Shown: positions 18,102 to 27,730 of the stretch, one piece after another | Position numbering within the stretch: position 1 is the first letter of the stretch | How the letters are laid out: each line of letters opens with the position of its first letter | Assembly: GCF_000429445.1 (NCBI RefSeq) | Contig: NZ_AUBW01000020.1 | Location: 62,001-126,000, forward strand | Direction of reading: 5' to 3' | DNA from: Algoriphagus terrigena DSM 22685 | Lineage (GTDB): Bacteria > Bacteroidota > Bacteroidia > Cytophagales > Cyclobacteriaceae | DNA: 64,000 bases | The notes under the pieces: model-generated | The model's database searches: none | Seen by the model: the letters and a program-made list of their open reading frames with translations, nothing else | Told to the model about the DNA's origin: nothing | Made by a program: the position numbers and the translations under genes

Positions 18102-18217
18102 GAGTATTTAATTTGATTTTCAGAGGCCACATAGCCCGTCCCGATTTTTCTTCGGGAGAATCTCGCAAGGAGGATAACCAACTCCCGCCATTGCATGGGT
18201 AATGCTCGATTTCATAA
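18102..18217 (-). repeat. Leader repeat copy 1, upstream of rluA-like gene
   Basis: On the minus strand this leader begins TTATGAAATCGAGCATT (18217-18201) and ends with ATGTGGCC (18132-18125), followed by an AT-rich tract to the rluA start. Both blocks recur in copy 2 at 57216-57309. From the start codon out to ATGTGGCC, 27 of 34 positions agree by eye, and ATGTGGCC ends the same number of bases from each start codon. A 31-codon frame (18215-18120) starts at the first ATG. Compared with copy 2, this copy has extra sequence including a small CCCGA/TCGGG stem. Confidence 0.65.
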
Positions 18218-18259
18218 TGAATCACAAAGGTAGGTGATTATGTTGGATGACGGATGCGG

Positions 18260-18295
18260 GATGTCCGATGCTTGGACCATCGTGCATCGGACATC
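18260..18295. repeat. 12-bp perfect hairpin over the GNAT stop codon
   Basis: GATGTCCGATGC (18260-18271) pairs perfectly with GCATCGGACATC (18284-18295), with a 12-nt loop. It is preceded by repeated GGATG words from 18245. The right arm covers part of the stop codon of the GNAT gene. No T tract follows on either strand, so it looks more like a REP-type hairpin or RNA stabiliser than a classical terminator. Confidence 0.6.
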
Positions 18296-18773
18296 AAACA
18301 CCCAACAATTCCTTAATCTCGTAATCCTGCAGATGCGCATTTAGCCAGCCGGCTTCAAGAGTTGCATTATATTTTCGGTAAAAATTAATTGCAGGCTCAT
18401 TCCAGTCCAGCACTTGCCACATCATTCCGGTGCAGTTGGCTTCGAGAGACTTGGCCATGACGCGGTCAAAAAGCAGTTTTCCAGCGCCTTGTCCACGCTC
18501 GGATTCGGTTACGACGATGTCTTCCAGGTAAAGTCTCTTTCCCTTCCAGGTGCTGTAGCGGTAATAGTAGATCGCAATCCCGATGATTTCTGCGGTGGGT
18601 TGCTTCTCGCAGACAAAGAGTCCATAAACCGGATTTGGCCCAAAACCGTCGGCCTTCATCAAGTCCAGCGTGTTGGTGACTTGCTCGGGAGCTTTTTCAT
18701 AAAGTGCCAGTTCTTTGATCAGTTCGAGGACTCGGGGCAAGTCTTCAATCTTGCCTTCACGGAGAGAATACAT
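18294..18773 (-). CDS. GNAT-family N-acetyltransferase
   Basis: A 159-residue acetyltransferase with the acetyl-CoA loop RGQGAG at 93-98 within VTESERGQGAGKLLFD, preceded by the beta-4 strand YLEDIVV. WQVLDWNEPAINFYRKYNA is typical of the diamine or spermidine acetyltransferase-like branch; the substrate is not certain. The frame runs 34 codons further upstream, but the ATG at 18773 begins MYSLREGKIEDLP, the normal first strand, so I use it. It is divergent from coaX. Confidence 0.85.
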   Translation of the reverse strand: MYSLREGKIEDLPRVLELIKELALYEKAPEQVTNTLDLMKADGFGPNPVYGLFVCEKQPTAEIIGIAIYYYRYSTWKGKRLYLEDIVVTESERGQGAGKLLFDRVMAKSLEANCTGMMWQVLDWNEPAINFYRKYNATLEAGWLNAHLQDYEIKELLGV

Positions 18774-18843
18774 AAGCGGAAAAGGAATAGAGATTTGGTA
18801 ATTACTTTTGTGAAGGCCTAAATTAGTCAAAACCCGAGAAAGA

Positions 18844-19614
18844 ATGTTTTTAGCCATTGATGCCGGCAATTCCAATGTAGTATTTGCGCTTTACGATGAA
18901 AAATCAGGGAAATGGGCAAACCAATTCCGCTTGGAGACTCATACGCCGCGGCTGATTTCCCAGCTGAGCAAGAAAGTTCCGCTGTACTTTTTGGAGCATG
19001 GGATTCAGCCTTCCCAGATTCAGAAGATCGGTTTCAGCTCCGTCGTCCCAGAGGTGAATTCAATCATCGGCCAGTTTTGTGAAAACTACTTTGGGCTTTC
19101 TCCCTATCTGATCTCTGCGAAAAGCTACGCGAAGCTTCCCGTCAAATCGCTCCGCCCAAATGAGATCGGCTCGGACCTGATGTGCAATGTGATGGCGGCC
19201 TTCTCGAGGTACTCCCGGCCGGTGATCGTGGTGGATTTTGGCACGGCGCTGACTTTCACAGCGGTAGATTCGGAGGGTAAAATCTTGGGAGTAAACATCG
19301 TTCCCGGGTTAAAAACTGCTGTTCGGGCGTTATTCACAGATACTTCCAAGCTCCCCGAGGTCGAGCTCAAACTTCCCCAATCGGCCCTCGGACAAAATAC
19401 CATCCACGCGATCCAGGCTGGCGTTTTGTATGGCTACACCGGATTGGTGAAGGGGATGATCGAGACAATGACGGCGGAGACTGGTTTGAAATTCACCGTC
19501 GTTGCCACTGGCGGCTTGGCTTCGATACTCACAACTTTGGAGAAAACCTTTGACGAAATTGACCGGAATCTGACTTTGGAAGGACTCAGGCTGATTACTG
19601 AATTGAACGCATAG
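18844..19614 (+). CDS. coaX: Type III pantothenate kinase
   Basis: A 256-residue ASKHA-fold kinase for the first committed step of CoA synthesis. It has the phosphate loop IDAGNSN with Asp6, the catalytic block VVDFGTALTFTAV, PGLKTAVRALFTDTSKLP and GVLYGYTGLVKG. Type III kinases are insensitive to CoA feedback and need a monovalent cation (family knowledge). The start is only 70 bp from the divergent GNAT start. Confidence 0.94.
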   Translation: MFLAIDAGNSNVVFALYDEKSGKWANQFRLETHTPRLISQLSKKVPLYFLEHGIQPSQIQKIGFSSVVPEVNSIIGQFCENYFGLSPYLISAKSYAKLPVKSLRPNEIGSDLMCNVMAAFSRYSRPVIVVDFGTALTFTAVDSEGKILGVNIVPGLKTAVRALFTDTSKLPEVELKLPQSALGQNTIHAIQAGVLYGYTGLVKGMIETMTAETGLKFTVVATGGLASILTTLEKTFDEIDRNLTLEGLRLITELNA

Positions 19615-19695
19615 TCTGGGGAAAACCAAGGCGTTTCCTCCCGTTTTTCTCCGGGCAATCCCTAACTTTGGCAACCAAATTCAAGCCTCGCCACC

Positions 19696-20736
19696 GTGTA
19701 CAAATCGATCCTCAAACCCATCTTTTTCCTCAGAAAACCAGAAGAAGCACATCATTTAACAGTTGGGCTGACCAAGTTCACCTTCAACTTACCTGTAGTA
19801 AACTCGGTCGTCAACTCGATCTTTGAACTGGATGATCCGAGGCTTGAGAGCCAGGTGTTCGGGCTGAAATTCAAGAACCCAGTGGGGCTGGCAGCAGGAT
19901 TTGACAAGGACGCCAAAGTCATCGACGAGATGGCGATGTTGGGTTTTGGGTTTATCGAAGTCGGAACTTTGACACCCAAACCGCAGGAAGGAAATCCCCT
20001 TCCCCGCCTGTTTAGACTTCCTCAAGACGACGCGCTGATCAATCGCATGGGCTTCAACAACGGCGGCGTGCTGGAGGCGGTAGAGCGGTTGAAGAAGCGG
20101 AAATCCAGCGTGCTGATCGGCGGGAACATCGGCAAAAACAAAGTCACCCCCAATGAAAATGCGGTGGACGATTACCTGTTTTGCCTGGAAGCTCTGCATG
20201 ACTATGTGGATTATTTTGTGGTCAACGTCAGTTCCCCAAACACGCCAAATCTTCGGGATTTGCAGGAAAAGGAGCCGTTGAAGCAACTCTTGCAAGCGGT
20301 GAAATCCGCCAATGACAAGAAATCCAATCCAAAGCCGATCCTCCTGAAAATTGCTCCGGATCTCACCGACGGGCAGCTGGATGACATCGTGGAGATCGTC
20401 CGCGAGACGGGAATCGCGGGAGTGATCGCGACCAATACGACCATCGACCGTTCGAAACTGAGCACTCCACAACCTGAAGTGGAAGCTATCGGAGCAGGCG
20501 GAGTGAGCGGCAGAGTATTGGCAAAAAGAAGTACCGAAGTCATCCGATACCTTCATCAGAAATCGAATGGCGCGTTTCCAATCGTGGGAGTGGGCGGGAT
20601 CTTCTCTGCCGAAGATGCGATAGAGAAGCTGGAGGCCGGCGCCAGCTTGGTGCAGGTCTACTCGGGCATGATTTATGAGGGACCAGCCTTGATCAAAAAG
20701 ATCAAGAAAGGACTTCTGGCATATTTTTCCCGGTAA
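19696..20736 (+). CDS. pyrD: Dihydroorotate dehydrogenase, quinone-dependent
   Basis: A 346-residue class 2 dihydroorotate dehydrogenase of pyrimidine synthesis. The N-terminal amphipathic helices ([18 protein letters not shown]) that dock to the membrane are present. The FMN-barrel motifs are [26 protein letters not shown] with the class 2 catalytic Ser, [17 protein letters not shown] and [11 protein letters not shown]. The start codon is GTG; no ATG gives the complete N-terminal helix. It lies between coaX and ftsK on the same strand. Confidence 0.95.
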   Translation: MYKSILKPIFFLRKPEEAHHLTVGLTKFTFNLPVVNSVVNSIFELDDPRLESQVFGLKFKNPVGLAAGFDKDAKVIDEMAMLGFGFIEVGTLTPKPQEGNPLPRLFRLPQDDALINRMGFNNGGVLEAVERLKKRKSSVLIGGNIGKNKVTPNENAVDDYLFCLEALHDYVDYFVVNVSSPNTPNLRDLQEKEPLKQLLQAVKSANDKKSNPKPILLKIAPDLTDGQLDDIVEIVRETGIAGVIATNTTIDRSKLSTPQPEVEAIGAGGVSGRVLAKRSTEVIRYLHQKSNGAFPIVGVGGIFSAEDAIEKLEAGASLVQVYSGMIYEGPALIKKIKKGLLAYFSR

Positions 20737-20789
20737 GATGTCCTTCAGTAGCCCTTTGGCTAAAATTAAAATTGTACTTTCAAGCTTAG

Positions 20790-23303
20790 ATGGCATCAGA
20801 ATCTCCCGGCAAAAATACCTTTCGAAAGAAAACCGATAACACCAAAAAAGCCCCTCAGAAACCAAAAGGGCCGGGTTTTTCGTTTCCGAAAATTCAGTTC
20901 AAGCAGCTCCCGCTGACCTTGGGAATCATTCTGATTTCAGCCTCCATCTTCCTTTTTATTGCCTTTGTCAGCTACCTGATCAACGGCCCCGCGGATCAAA
21001 GTCTCGTGATGAACAATCCCGATCAAGCGATCCGCGATTCTGCCCGTGAGTCCCAAAACTGGGTGGGCTATCTCGGGGCTCAGGCGTCCCATTGGTTGAT
21101 TTATCGCTGGTTTGGGATCGCTGCGTTTTTGATTCCTCCGTTTCTTTTCTTACTGGGGTTCAGATGGACGTTTAAGTTTTCCTTGATTTCGCTGACCCGA
21201 TACTCGGTTTTTGCGCTGTTTTTCACCGCTTGGCTGGGATTGCTGATGGGCTACGTCGTGATCTTGGTCGAAGGATATTCCTTCTGGAGTTTCCTTTCGG
21301 GCGGATTTGGTTATGAATTGGCCAAGCTGTCCAGCGACTTTCTCGGTATGGGCACGTTTATCTTGATTGTCGGAGCCTTCCTGATTTTCGTCGTGCTGTT
21401 CTTCGGATTGGAGCAGCTGCATTGGTTTGCGCCCAAGGCGGCTACCGAAGAGGATGCGATTGGTTCTTCAGATTTTGAGAAAAAGAGCAAAAAGTCCAAC
21501 CCATTCCTCAGTGAGGAAGATTCTGAAGAAGGCTTCGACGAACTGGAAGAGGACATGGCAGATGATGGGAGCGCTTGGGAGGTAAAAAGTAACTCGGCGC
21601 CTACATCCGCTCCGGAGATTCCGTTCACTGTGCCCGGCTTGCAGGAGGAAGAAATGGAGGAGGAAGAGGACATCTTTGACGTCCCTCAGGTGAATCTGTT
21701 GGAAGAAGGAAGGTCGAAATCCACCACGGTGAAAGAGGGGAATTTTTCTGTCAAAAAAGCCGAAGAAGAGAAAACAGCTCAGGAAGTCGAGAACTTAGAT
21801 CCTTACGATCCGACTCTCGACCTGCCAAGATATAAATACCCGACACTGGATTTGATGAACGACTACGACATCAAGAAGGTGACCGTATCCATGCAGGAAT
21901 TGCAGGAGAACAAGGACAAGATCGTCACGACGCTGAAGAATTTCCAGATTGGGATCCAGGGGATTCAGGCGACAATTGGGCCTACGGTAACACTTTATGA
22001 GATCGTACCTGATCCGGGCGTGAAGATCTCCAAGATCAAAAACTTGGAAGATGACATCGCGTTGAGTCTGGCGGCGTTGGGGATTCGTATCATCGCTCCG
22101 ATTCCCGGCAAGGGTACCATCGGTATCGAAGTGCCCAACAAAAACAGGGAACTGGTTCCGGCGAGGTCTGTTTTGGGTACTGAGAAATTTCTGAAGTCGG
22201 ACAAAGATCTGCCGATAGCGCTGGGGAAAACCATCTCCAACGAGGTCTTCGTAGCCGATCTTGCCAAGATGCCTCACTTGCTGATGGCGGGTGCGACCGG
22301 ACAGGGAAAGTCTGTCGGATTGAATATGATCCTCGCGTCCCTGATCTACAAGAAGCATCCTTCCCAGTTGAAGTTTGTGCTGGTTGATCCTAAAAAGGTA
22401 GAATTGACGCTCTTCAACAAGATCGAGCGGCATTTCTTGGCCAAACTTCCAGGTGCAGAAGAGGCCATCATTACGGACACCAAAAAGGTCATCTATACGC
22501 TCAATTCGCTTTGTATTGAGATGGACAACCGATACAACTTGCTGAAAGACGCTGGCTGCAGAAACCTGAAAGAGTACAATGCAAAGTTCATCGCCCGAAA
22601 GCTCAATCCGGACAAAGGTCACTATTTCATGCCTTACATTGTTTTGGTGATTGATGAGTTGGCGGATTTGATGATGACTGCCGGAAAAGAAATCGAGGCT
22701 CCTATTGCCCGATTGGCTCAGCTTGCACGGGCGATTGGGATTCACCTGGTCGTCGCAACGCAAAGGCCGTCCGTGAACGTGATCACAGGTATCATCAAAG
22801 CGAACTTCCCAGCGCGGCTTTCTTTCAGAGTGACTTCCAAGATTGATTCCAGAACGATCCTCGACGCGGGCGGCGCGGATCAGTTGATCGGTATGGGCGA
22901 TATGCTGCTTTCCCACGGATCGGAGATGACCCGGATCCAGTGCGCCTTCCTCGATACGCCTGAAGTGGAGGCGATCTGTGATTGGATCGGAGAGCAAAAA
23001 GGGTATTCGGATGCCTATCTCTTGCCTGAGTTTGTCGGTGAAGATGGTGACGGATCGTTATCCAGTGTCGATCTCGCTGACCGGGACCCACTTTTTGATG
23101 ATGCAGCGAGGATGATTGTGTTACATCAGCAAGGCAGTACATCGCTGATTCAGAGGAAGTTGAAATTGGGATACAATCGGGCCGGCAGGATCGTAGATCA
23201 GCTAGAAGCGGCAGGAATCGTGGGGCCATTTGAAGGCTCCAAAGCCCGGGAAGTACTAATCCAAGACGAAGCTAGTTTGGAACGGTTATTGAATAGTTTG
23301 TAA
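20790..23303 (+). CDS. ftsK: DNA translocase FtsK
   Basis: An 837-residue protein with about four N-terminal membrane helices (residues 45-215). A short acidic linker (residues 220-330) is far shorter than the E. coli Pro/Gln linker. The FtsK motor has Walker A GATGQGKSVG and Walker B VLVIDELADLMM, and the C-terminal winged-helix gamma domain (QRKLKLGYNRAGRIVDQLE) recognises polar sequences. It pumps DNA at the septum and activates XerCD dimer resolution. It is followed 32 bp later by a LolA-like gene. Confidence 0.95.
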   Translation: MASESPGKNTFRKKTDNTKKAPQKPKGPGFSFPKIQFKQLPLTLGIILISASIFLFIAFVSYLINGPADQSLVMNNPDQAIRDSARESQNWVGYLGAQASHWLIYRWFGIAAFLIPPFLFLLGFRWTFKFSLISLTRYSVFALFFTAWLGLLMGYVVILVEGYSFWSFLSGGFGYELAKLSSDFLGMGTFILIVGAFLIFVVLFFGLEQLHWFAPKAATEEDAIGSSDFEKKSKKSNPFLSEEDSEEGFDELEEDMADDGSAWEVKSNSAPTSAPEIPFTVPGLQEEEMEEEEDIFDVPQVNLLEEGRSKSTTVKEGNFSVKKAEEEKTAQEVENLDPYDPTLDLPRYKYPTLDLMNDYDIKKVTVSMQELQENKDKIVTTLKNFQIGIQGIQATIGPTVTLYEIVPDPGVKISKIKNLEDDIALSLAALGIRIIAPIPGKGTIGIEVPNKNRELVPARSVLGTEKFLKSDKDLPIALGKTISNEVFVADLAKMPHLLMAGATGQGKSVGLNMILASLIYKKHPSQLKFVLVDPKKVELTLFNKIERHFLAKLPGAEEAIITDTKKVIYTLNSLCIEMDNRYNLLKDAGCRNLKEYNAKFIARKLNPDKGHYFMPYIVLVIDELADLMMTAGKEIEAPIARLAQLARAIGIHLVVATQRPSVNVITGIIKANFPARLSFRVTSKIDSRTILDAGGADQLIGMGDMLLSHGSEMTRIQCAFLDTPEVEAICDWIGEQKGYSDAYLLPEFVGEDGDGSLSSVDLADRDPLFDDAARMIVLHQQGSTSLIQRKLKLGYNRAGRIVDQLEAAGIVGPFEGSKAREVLIQDEASLERLLNSL

Positions 23304-23335
23304 AAGCTGTTTTACAGTTTCATCAGCCCCTATTC

Positions 23336-23989
23336 ATGAAGTCCCGTTCCTTTATTCTCCTTCTTTTTTTTCTGGTTTTTGCGTCTTTCGAGGCTTTTCC
23401 ACAAAAAGATCCAAAGGCCAAAGCCGTGCTTGATGGCATGAGCCAAAAGTATCAAAGTATGAAAGGCTTCACCGCCGGCTTTGACTACACTTACCAAGAT
23501 GGTGGAGGTACCGGTGATCGTCAATCAGGCGAAATCGCGGTCAGTGGAGAAAAATATCGCCTAAAGCTTCCCGATCAAGAAATCTACAACGATGGAAAAA
23601 CTGTGTGGACCTATATCCAGACAGCAACTTACAAGGAAGTGACCATCAATGAGGCCGCTGAGATGGAAGGAGAGTTGACGCCATCTAACGTTTATAAGAT
23701 GTATCAAAATGGGTTTAACTACAAGCTTTTAGCGGATAAGACCTATCAGGGAAAAGCCGTAAACGTGGTCGAACTCACCGCACTGAAATCCAACGCACCT
23801 TTCAAGCAGGTCAAGCTGATGGTAGATAAGACGACCAAGGATCTGCTCGGTTGGGAGATGATGGACGGACAGGGCGGGATGTTTTCCTATTCCTTCAAGG
23901 GGCTGAAAGCGGCTCCGAGTCTGCCTGCGGATTATTTTGTTTTTGATCCCAAAAAGTATCCGGGCATCGAGGTAATTGACTTGAGGTAA
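23336..23989 (+). CDS. LolA-like outer-membrane lipoprotein carrier
   Basis: A 217-residue periplasmic protein with a cleavable signal (MKSRSFILLLFFLVFASFEAFP). The LolA fold is marked by GMSQKYQSMKGFTAGFDYTY, SGEIAVSGEKYRL, YNDGKTVWTYIQT and the C-terminal YFVFDPKKYPG. LolA ferries lipoproteins from the LolCDE exporter to the outer membrane. In Bacteroidota several LolA-like paralogues exist, so the exact role is inferred. Likely co-transcribed with ftsK, a pairing also known outside this phylum. Confidence 0.88.
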   Translation: MKSRSFILLLFFLVFASFEAFPQKDPKAKAVLDGMSQKYQSMKGFTAGFDYTYQDGGGTGDRQSGEIAVSGEKYRLKLPDQEIYNDGKTVWTYIQTATYKEVTINEAAEMEGELTPSNVYKMYQNGFNYKLLADKTYQGKAVNVVELTALKSNAPFKQVKLMVDKTTKDLLGWEMMDGQGGMFSYSFKGLKAAPSLPADYFVFDPKKYPGIEVIDLR

Positions 23990-24171
23990 GTGGTTTGTGA
24001 CTTTCCATTTTTGATTTGCGAAGCATCAGACAAGGTACAGGAACTGGACAGGATTGAAGTTTCGGATCGCTTTTAAAACCATTCTCGAATATCGGTCGCT
24101 GAAGTGCAAATAATGAATTGGCCTTTGCGTCCAAGCTTTCGTCTTTTTATGAGCTCCTTTCTAACCCACAA

Positions 24172-24221
24172 AAACAAAATGCCCCGAATAAGTCACTGGA
24201 CCTGTTCGGGGCATTTTGTTT
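24172..24221. terminator. Strong bidirectional terminator between lolA and the parvulin genes
   Basis: A 17-bp perfect stem, AAACAAAATGCCCCGAA (24172-24188) with TTCGGGGCATTTTGTTT (24205-24221), has a 16-nt loop and A/T-rich ends on both sides. It serves the convergent lolA and parvulin transcripts. The remaining 180 bp between lolA and this hairpin (23990-24171) holds nothing I can identify. Confidence 0.88.
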
Positions 24222-24239
24222 GGGCGGGAGAAGGGCTTC

Positions 24240-25604
24240 TTATTTTCCCTGCAGGACGTTACATCGGTCATACGCCGGATCAATGTCGATAAACACATCC
24301 TCTTTGGCAGTGATAAACCATTTTGCAAGGATGTCTTCCTCTTTTCTTCGAAGCGTAGCCGCTTTCATTTTTTCGTAGTCGTCTTCGAGGTTTGCCCGGT
24401 GAGCCGGATATTTTGCGTGGTAATACAGGATTCTGACCTTGGTTCCTTCGCGGGGATCTTCAAATCTGATAGGCTTGGTGATATTTCCGACGGCCATAGT
24501 ATCGATCGTAAAGTAGAGTACGGGGTCTTCCAGAGTTCGCAGCGACAGCCTGTTTGAGTTGTTTGCGGGATCTGTGAAAAAGCCTCCGTTGTCAGAGGTT
24601 GACCTGTCTTCGGAGTATTCTTTTGCTGCCTTTGCGAAGGTAATCTTCTTGTTTTCGATCTCTTTTCTCAAGCTGTCGAGATAGCGCTCGGCCTTAAGAA
24701 TGTCTTCTTCAGTAGCCTTTGGTATGCGGAGGATGTGGCGGGTGTTGTAAGTGCTTCCTTTGATCTCGAGCAGCTGGATCATGTGAAAGCCAAACTGGGT
24801 TTCCACCGGATCACTGATCTCGCCCTGTCTCAAGCCTAGCGCGGTTGACTCATACTCGGGCGCCAATTCACCTCTTCGGAAGAAGCCCAGATCACCGCCC
24901 TGGGCTCCTGATCCAGGATCTTCCGAGTATTCTTTCGCCAAGTCGGCAAAGTCTGCTTTTCCGTCCAGAATATCCTGCTTAAACTGTCTGAGTTGTGCCA
25001 CGATTCCGTCCCGGACTTTGGTGCTGACTCCCGGCTTTTTCACAATCTGACCCACCGTAGCCTCGGAGGTGAACAATGGGAGAGAATCTACCGGGATACT
25101 GTTGAAGAATGCCCGCACGTCCGCCGGAGACACGGTCATGCCTTCGGTGATGGTAGATCTCATCTTAGAGACGATCATCTGCTCCCGGATGACGTCTTCA
25201 AGCTCGCCTTTTAGTTGTTCGGCAGTTTTTCCATACGCCTGGATAAGCATGCTTTCGTCCCCTCCAAATTGCTGGAGCACTGAATTGAAGCGGTTTTCCG
25301 TCTGAAGTAGTACTTCTGCGTCTGTGACCATCACGGAGTCGATCTCCGCTTTGGCTACCATCAGCTTGTTGATCATGAGGTTTTCGAACACGTCGCATCG
25401 GGTGGGAGATTCCATGCCCTGCTGCGCCTGTGCCAAAGCTTCCATGTACATTTGCTGGACGTCCGATTCGAGGATGATGTTGTTATCCACCTTGGCGACG
25501 ATTTTATCCAAGACCTGGCCGGAGGGTGGTGTTTCCTGAGCAAAAGTCTGACTCAGAGCCATCGCTCCAAAAAGGCTGAGAATAAGTCGGTTTAGAAATT
25601 TCAT
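24240..25604 (-). CDS. SurA-like periplasmic peptidyl-prolyl isomerase (454 aa)
   Basis: An exported chaperone/isomerase. The signal peptide is MKFLNRLILSLFGAMALSQTFAQ. A SurA N-terminal helical domain (about residues 30-165, beginning LDKIVAKVDNNIILESDV) is followed by two parvulin-type regions. The first is well preserved (EYSEDPGSGAQGGDLGFFRRGEL, GFHMIQLLEI). The second is less so (YNTRHILRI, KEYSEDRSTSDNGGFF). These proteins assist folding of outer-membrane proteins. Second of two parvulin genes in a row, 44 bp after the larger one. Confidence 0.9.
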   Translation of the reverse strand: MKFLNRLILSLFGAMALSQTFAQETPPSGQVLDKIVAKVDNNIILESDVQQMYMEALAQAQQGMESPTRCDVFENLMINKLMVAKAEIDSVMVTDAEVLLQTENRFNSVLQQFGGDESMLIQAYGKTAEQLKGELEDVIREQMIVSKMRSTITEGMTVSPADVRAFFNSIPVDSLPLFTSEATVGQIVKKPGVSTKVRDGIVAQLRQFKQDILDGKADFADLAKEYSEDPGSGAQGGDLGFFRRGELAPEYESTALGLRQGEISDPVETQFGFHMIQLLEIKGSTYNTRHILRIPKATEEDILKAERYLDSLRKEIENKKITFAKAAKEYSEDRSTSDNGGFFTDPANNSNRLSLRTLEDPVLYFTIDTMAVGNITKPIRFEDPREGTKVRILYYHAKYPAHRANLEDDYEKMKAATLRRKEEDILAKWFITAKEDVFIDIDPAYDRCNVLQGK

Positions 25605-25648
25605 GGGGTTTGGGTAATCTTTTACTCCCTCAGAAGGGCGTCGTTTAG

Positions 25649-27643
25649 TTATTGATTCAGTGCCAGAAATGCCTCTTCTTTAATCTGAGGATTGATCTGG
25701 ACGGGGTATTTGGTTTTGAGGGATTCGATCAGGTTTTTGTCGAGATATTCTTGATAGTCCCGGACTACGAGTCCCCGAGACTCTTCAAATTTGCGCGGAC
25801 CGGCGGGCATTTTTTGTCCAATCAAGATCAGATACAAGGCGCCATCCAGTTGGACTTCCTGATAAGAAAGCATCGGGTCAATCTTGGACAGGACCGGGTG
25901 ATCTGCATATTCGAACACGCCCGATTCGGTCTGATAGGCCAAAGTGGCGTTCGCTTTATAGTCGGCTTCGAATTTTTGGATTACCTCCTGACTGTAGCCA
26001 TTTCCTTGCAGTGACTTGCGGGCGGCTTCAGTATGGGCCGGATCCAGGACTTTGACAACGAAAGCTTCGACGCGGTTTTTCCACTGATAGCGATCTATAT
26101 TTTGCCGGTAGAAGTCTACCTGACCCAGTGAGTCAGAGATCCCTTTTTCCCAAACTTCCTGATTCATCAGAGAAAACAGCAAAATGCCATCGCGGTATTC
26201 CTTGAGCAGCATTTGGTATTCTTTGTTGGTTGCCTCGATGTCGCTTTCCTCAGCCTGAGCCAACGTTTTCGAAACAAATCGGTCAAACCAGATGTCAAAC
26301 GTGCCTCCCTTGATTTTCGGACTTATTTCCTCTCCATCCATATAGGATACCAAGTCGGACACAAGGTAAGTTTTGCCCTGTAGCGTAAACAGCGGAGACT
26401 TGCCCAGGGATTGGCCGCTCACAGTGCTGGCAAAATTCGCCTTGGGCACCGGATTCAGGGCTTGGGTTAAGCTTCGGACAGACGTCTCGTCTTCCACATA
26501 CCCATATCGGGCTTTTTGGATCGCGACGACCTGAGAGTGGATCATTCCGGATCTGGAATCCCGCAAAATTTTGGAGCGGATGCTTTCCTCCATTTCTTCG
26601 AAAGAAGCGATGGGTTTTTTCTCCTCCAGTCGAAGTATGTGATAGCCGTATTGTGTCTTGAGCGGAGGAGATACCTCTCCGACCTCTGAGAGGGAAAAAG
26701 CGCCCATTTCGAATTCGGGAATCATGCTTCCCACACCGAACCAAGGAAGAATTCCTCCCCGTTGGTTGGTCGCTGGATCCTCGGAGTAGGTCTTTACGAT
26801 GTCTTCCCAGACGGTATTTTCTTTTTGGATTTCCGCGTAGATGTCAGAGATCTTTCGTCGGGCGTTTTCTTCCTGCGTGAGGTCTGCCGCGTCAAAGCGC
26901 ACCAAAATATGCGATACTCTCACCTGCCCCGGATTAGGTCGGCGATCTTGGACTTTGATGATATGATAGCCGAAATTAGTCAGGACTGGGTCAGAGACCT
27001 GCCCGGCCTGGAGCGTATAGGCCGCGTCCTCAAAAGGCTGTACCATCTGAAGACCTGTGAAGTATCCCAAGTCTCCTTTGTTGGCTTTGGCGGAAGGGTC
27101 GTCGGAATACTGGACAGCGAGTTCGTTGATATCGCCGCCGTTTTCGATCTCACCTTTTACTTTCAGCGCCATCTTCAACACGATCAGACTGTCCTCCGTG
27201 CTGGCTTTGGGTGGGAATTGGAACAGGATGTGACTCGCGCGCACCACCTCCTGCATTCGGGAGTAAGCCTTGCGAAGTTCTCCTTCCTCCAGGGAATTTT
27301 TGATGAGATAGGGGTAGATCAGCGTCTCTTTGAATGAGCCGAATTCTCTGGAAAATTCCTCAGTTTCTTCCATTCCCAAGGCTTCTGCCTCGCGGACTTT
27401 GAGCTTGTAGTTGATGAACAGTTCGAGATTTTCCTCAAATTCCTCCCGACTGACTCCGGGCGTCTGTGTGTCGGAGCTTTTCCCCTTAGAGAGTAGGTAT
27501 ACCAGCTCGTCCTTGTCCACGGGCTTTCCGCCGACTATGAACAGGGCTTCATTGGCGCTTTGAGCAAGGCTCGAAAGCGGGAGATTTAGCAGGAATGCAA
27601 CTTGAAGAGTGACTACAAAGGCCGAAACGGTTCGGTGATTCAT
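25649..27643 (-). CDS. Large periplasmic parvulin-type peptidyl-prolyl isomerase (664 aa)
   Basis: An exported protein with signal MNHRTVSAFVVTLQVAFLLN ending near SLAQS. Two adjacent parvulin domains (about residues 120-215 and 225-325) each have the SHIL strand, the GDLGYF or GGILPWFG turn and a GYHI strand. A ~330-residue C-terminal helical region resembles the chaperone parts of PpiD/SurA proteins. I start it at 27643, where a normal signal peptide begins, rather than nine codons earlier. It heads a two-gene parvulin unit. Confidence 0.88.
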   Translation of the reverse strand: MNHRTVSAFVVTLQVAFLLNLPLSSLAQSANEALFIVGGKPVDKDELVYLLSKGKSSDTQTPGVSREEFEENLELFINYKLKVREAEALGMEETEEFSREFGSFKETLIYPYLIKNSLEEGELRKAYSRMQEVVRASHILFQFPPKASTEDSLIVLKMALKVKGEIENGGDINELAVQYSDDPSAKANKGDLGYFTGLQMVQPFEDAAYTLQAGQVSDPVLTNFGYHIIKVQDRRPNPGQVRVSHILVRFDAADLTQEENARRKISDIYAEIQKENTVWEDIVKTYSEDPATNQRGGILPWFGVGSMIPEFEMGAFSLSEVGEVSPPLKTQYGYHILRLEEKKPIASFEEMEESIRSKILRDSRSGMIHSQVVAIQKARYGYVEDETSVRSLTQALNPVPKANFASTVSGQSLGKSPLFTLQGKTYLVSDLVSYMDGEEISPKIKGGTFDIWFDRFVSKTLAQAEESDIEATNKEYQMLLKEYRDGILLFSLMNQEVWEKGISDSLGQVDFYRQNIDRYQWKNRVEAFVVKVLDPAHTEAARKSLQGNGYSQEVIQKFEADYKANATLAYQTESGVFEYADHPVLSKIDPMLSYQEVQLDGALYLILIGQKMPAGPRKFEESRGLVVRDYQEYLDKNLIESLKTKYPVQINPQIKEEAFLALNQ

Positions 27644-27730
27644 GTACTGGATAGCCGATTTAAAGTGCAATGTTACAAATTTATCAGTAATTCGGGGTGA
27701 AAGCCTTATTGGCGGGGCATTTAACCAAAA

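Noticed and set aside
19789..20865. 358-codon open frame on the minus strand
   Set aside because: Antisense to pyrD and the start of ftsK; no motif, and it spans the gap between two real genes.
21795..22997. 400-codon open frame on the minus strand
   Set aside because: Antisense to the conserved FtsK motor; composition rich in His, Arg and Gln and no recognisable domain.
23990..24171. Gap tested for a small RNA or small gene before the strong terminator
   Set aside because: No promoter, conserved RNA fold or convincing start was seen; the plus-strand frames here run through the terminator and look random.
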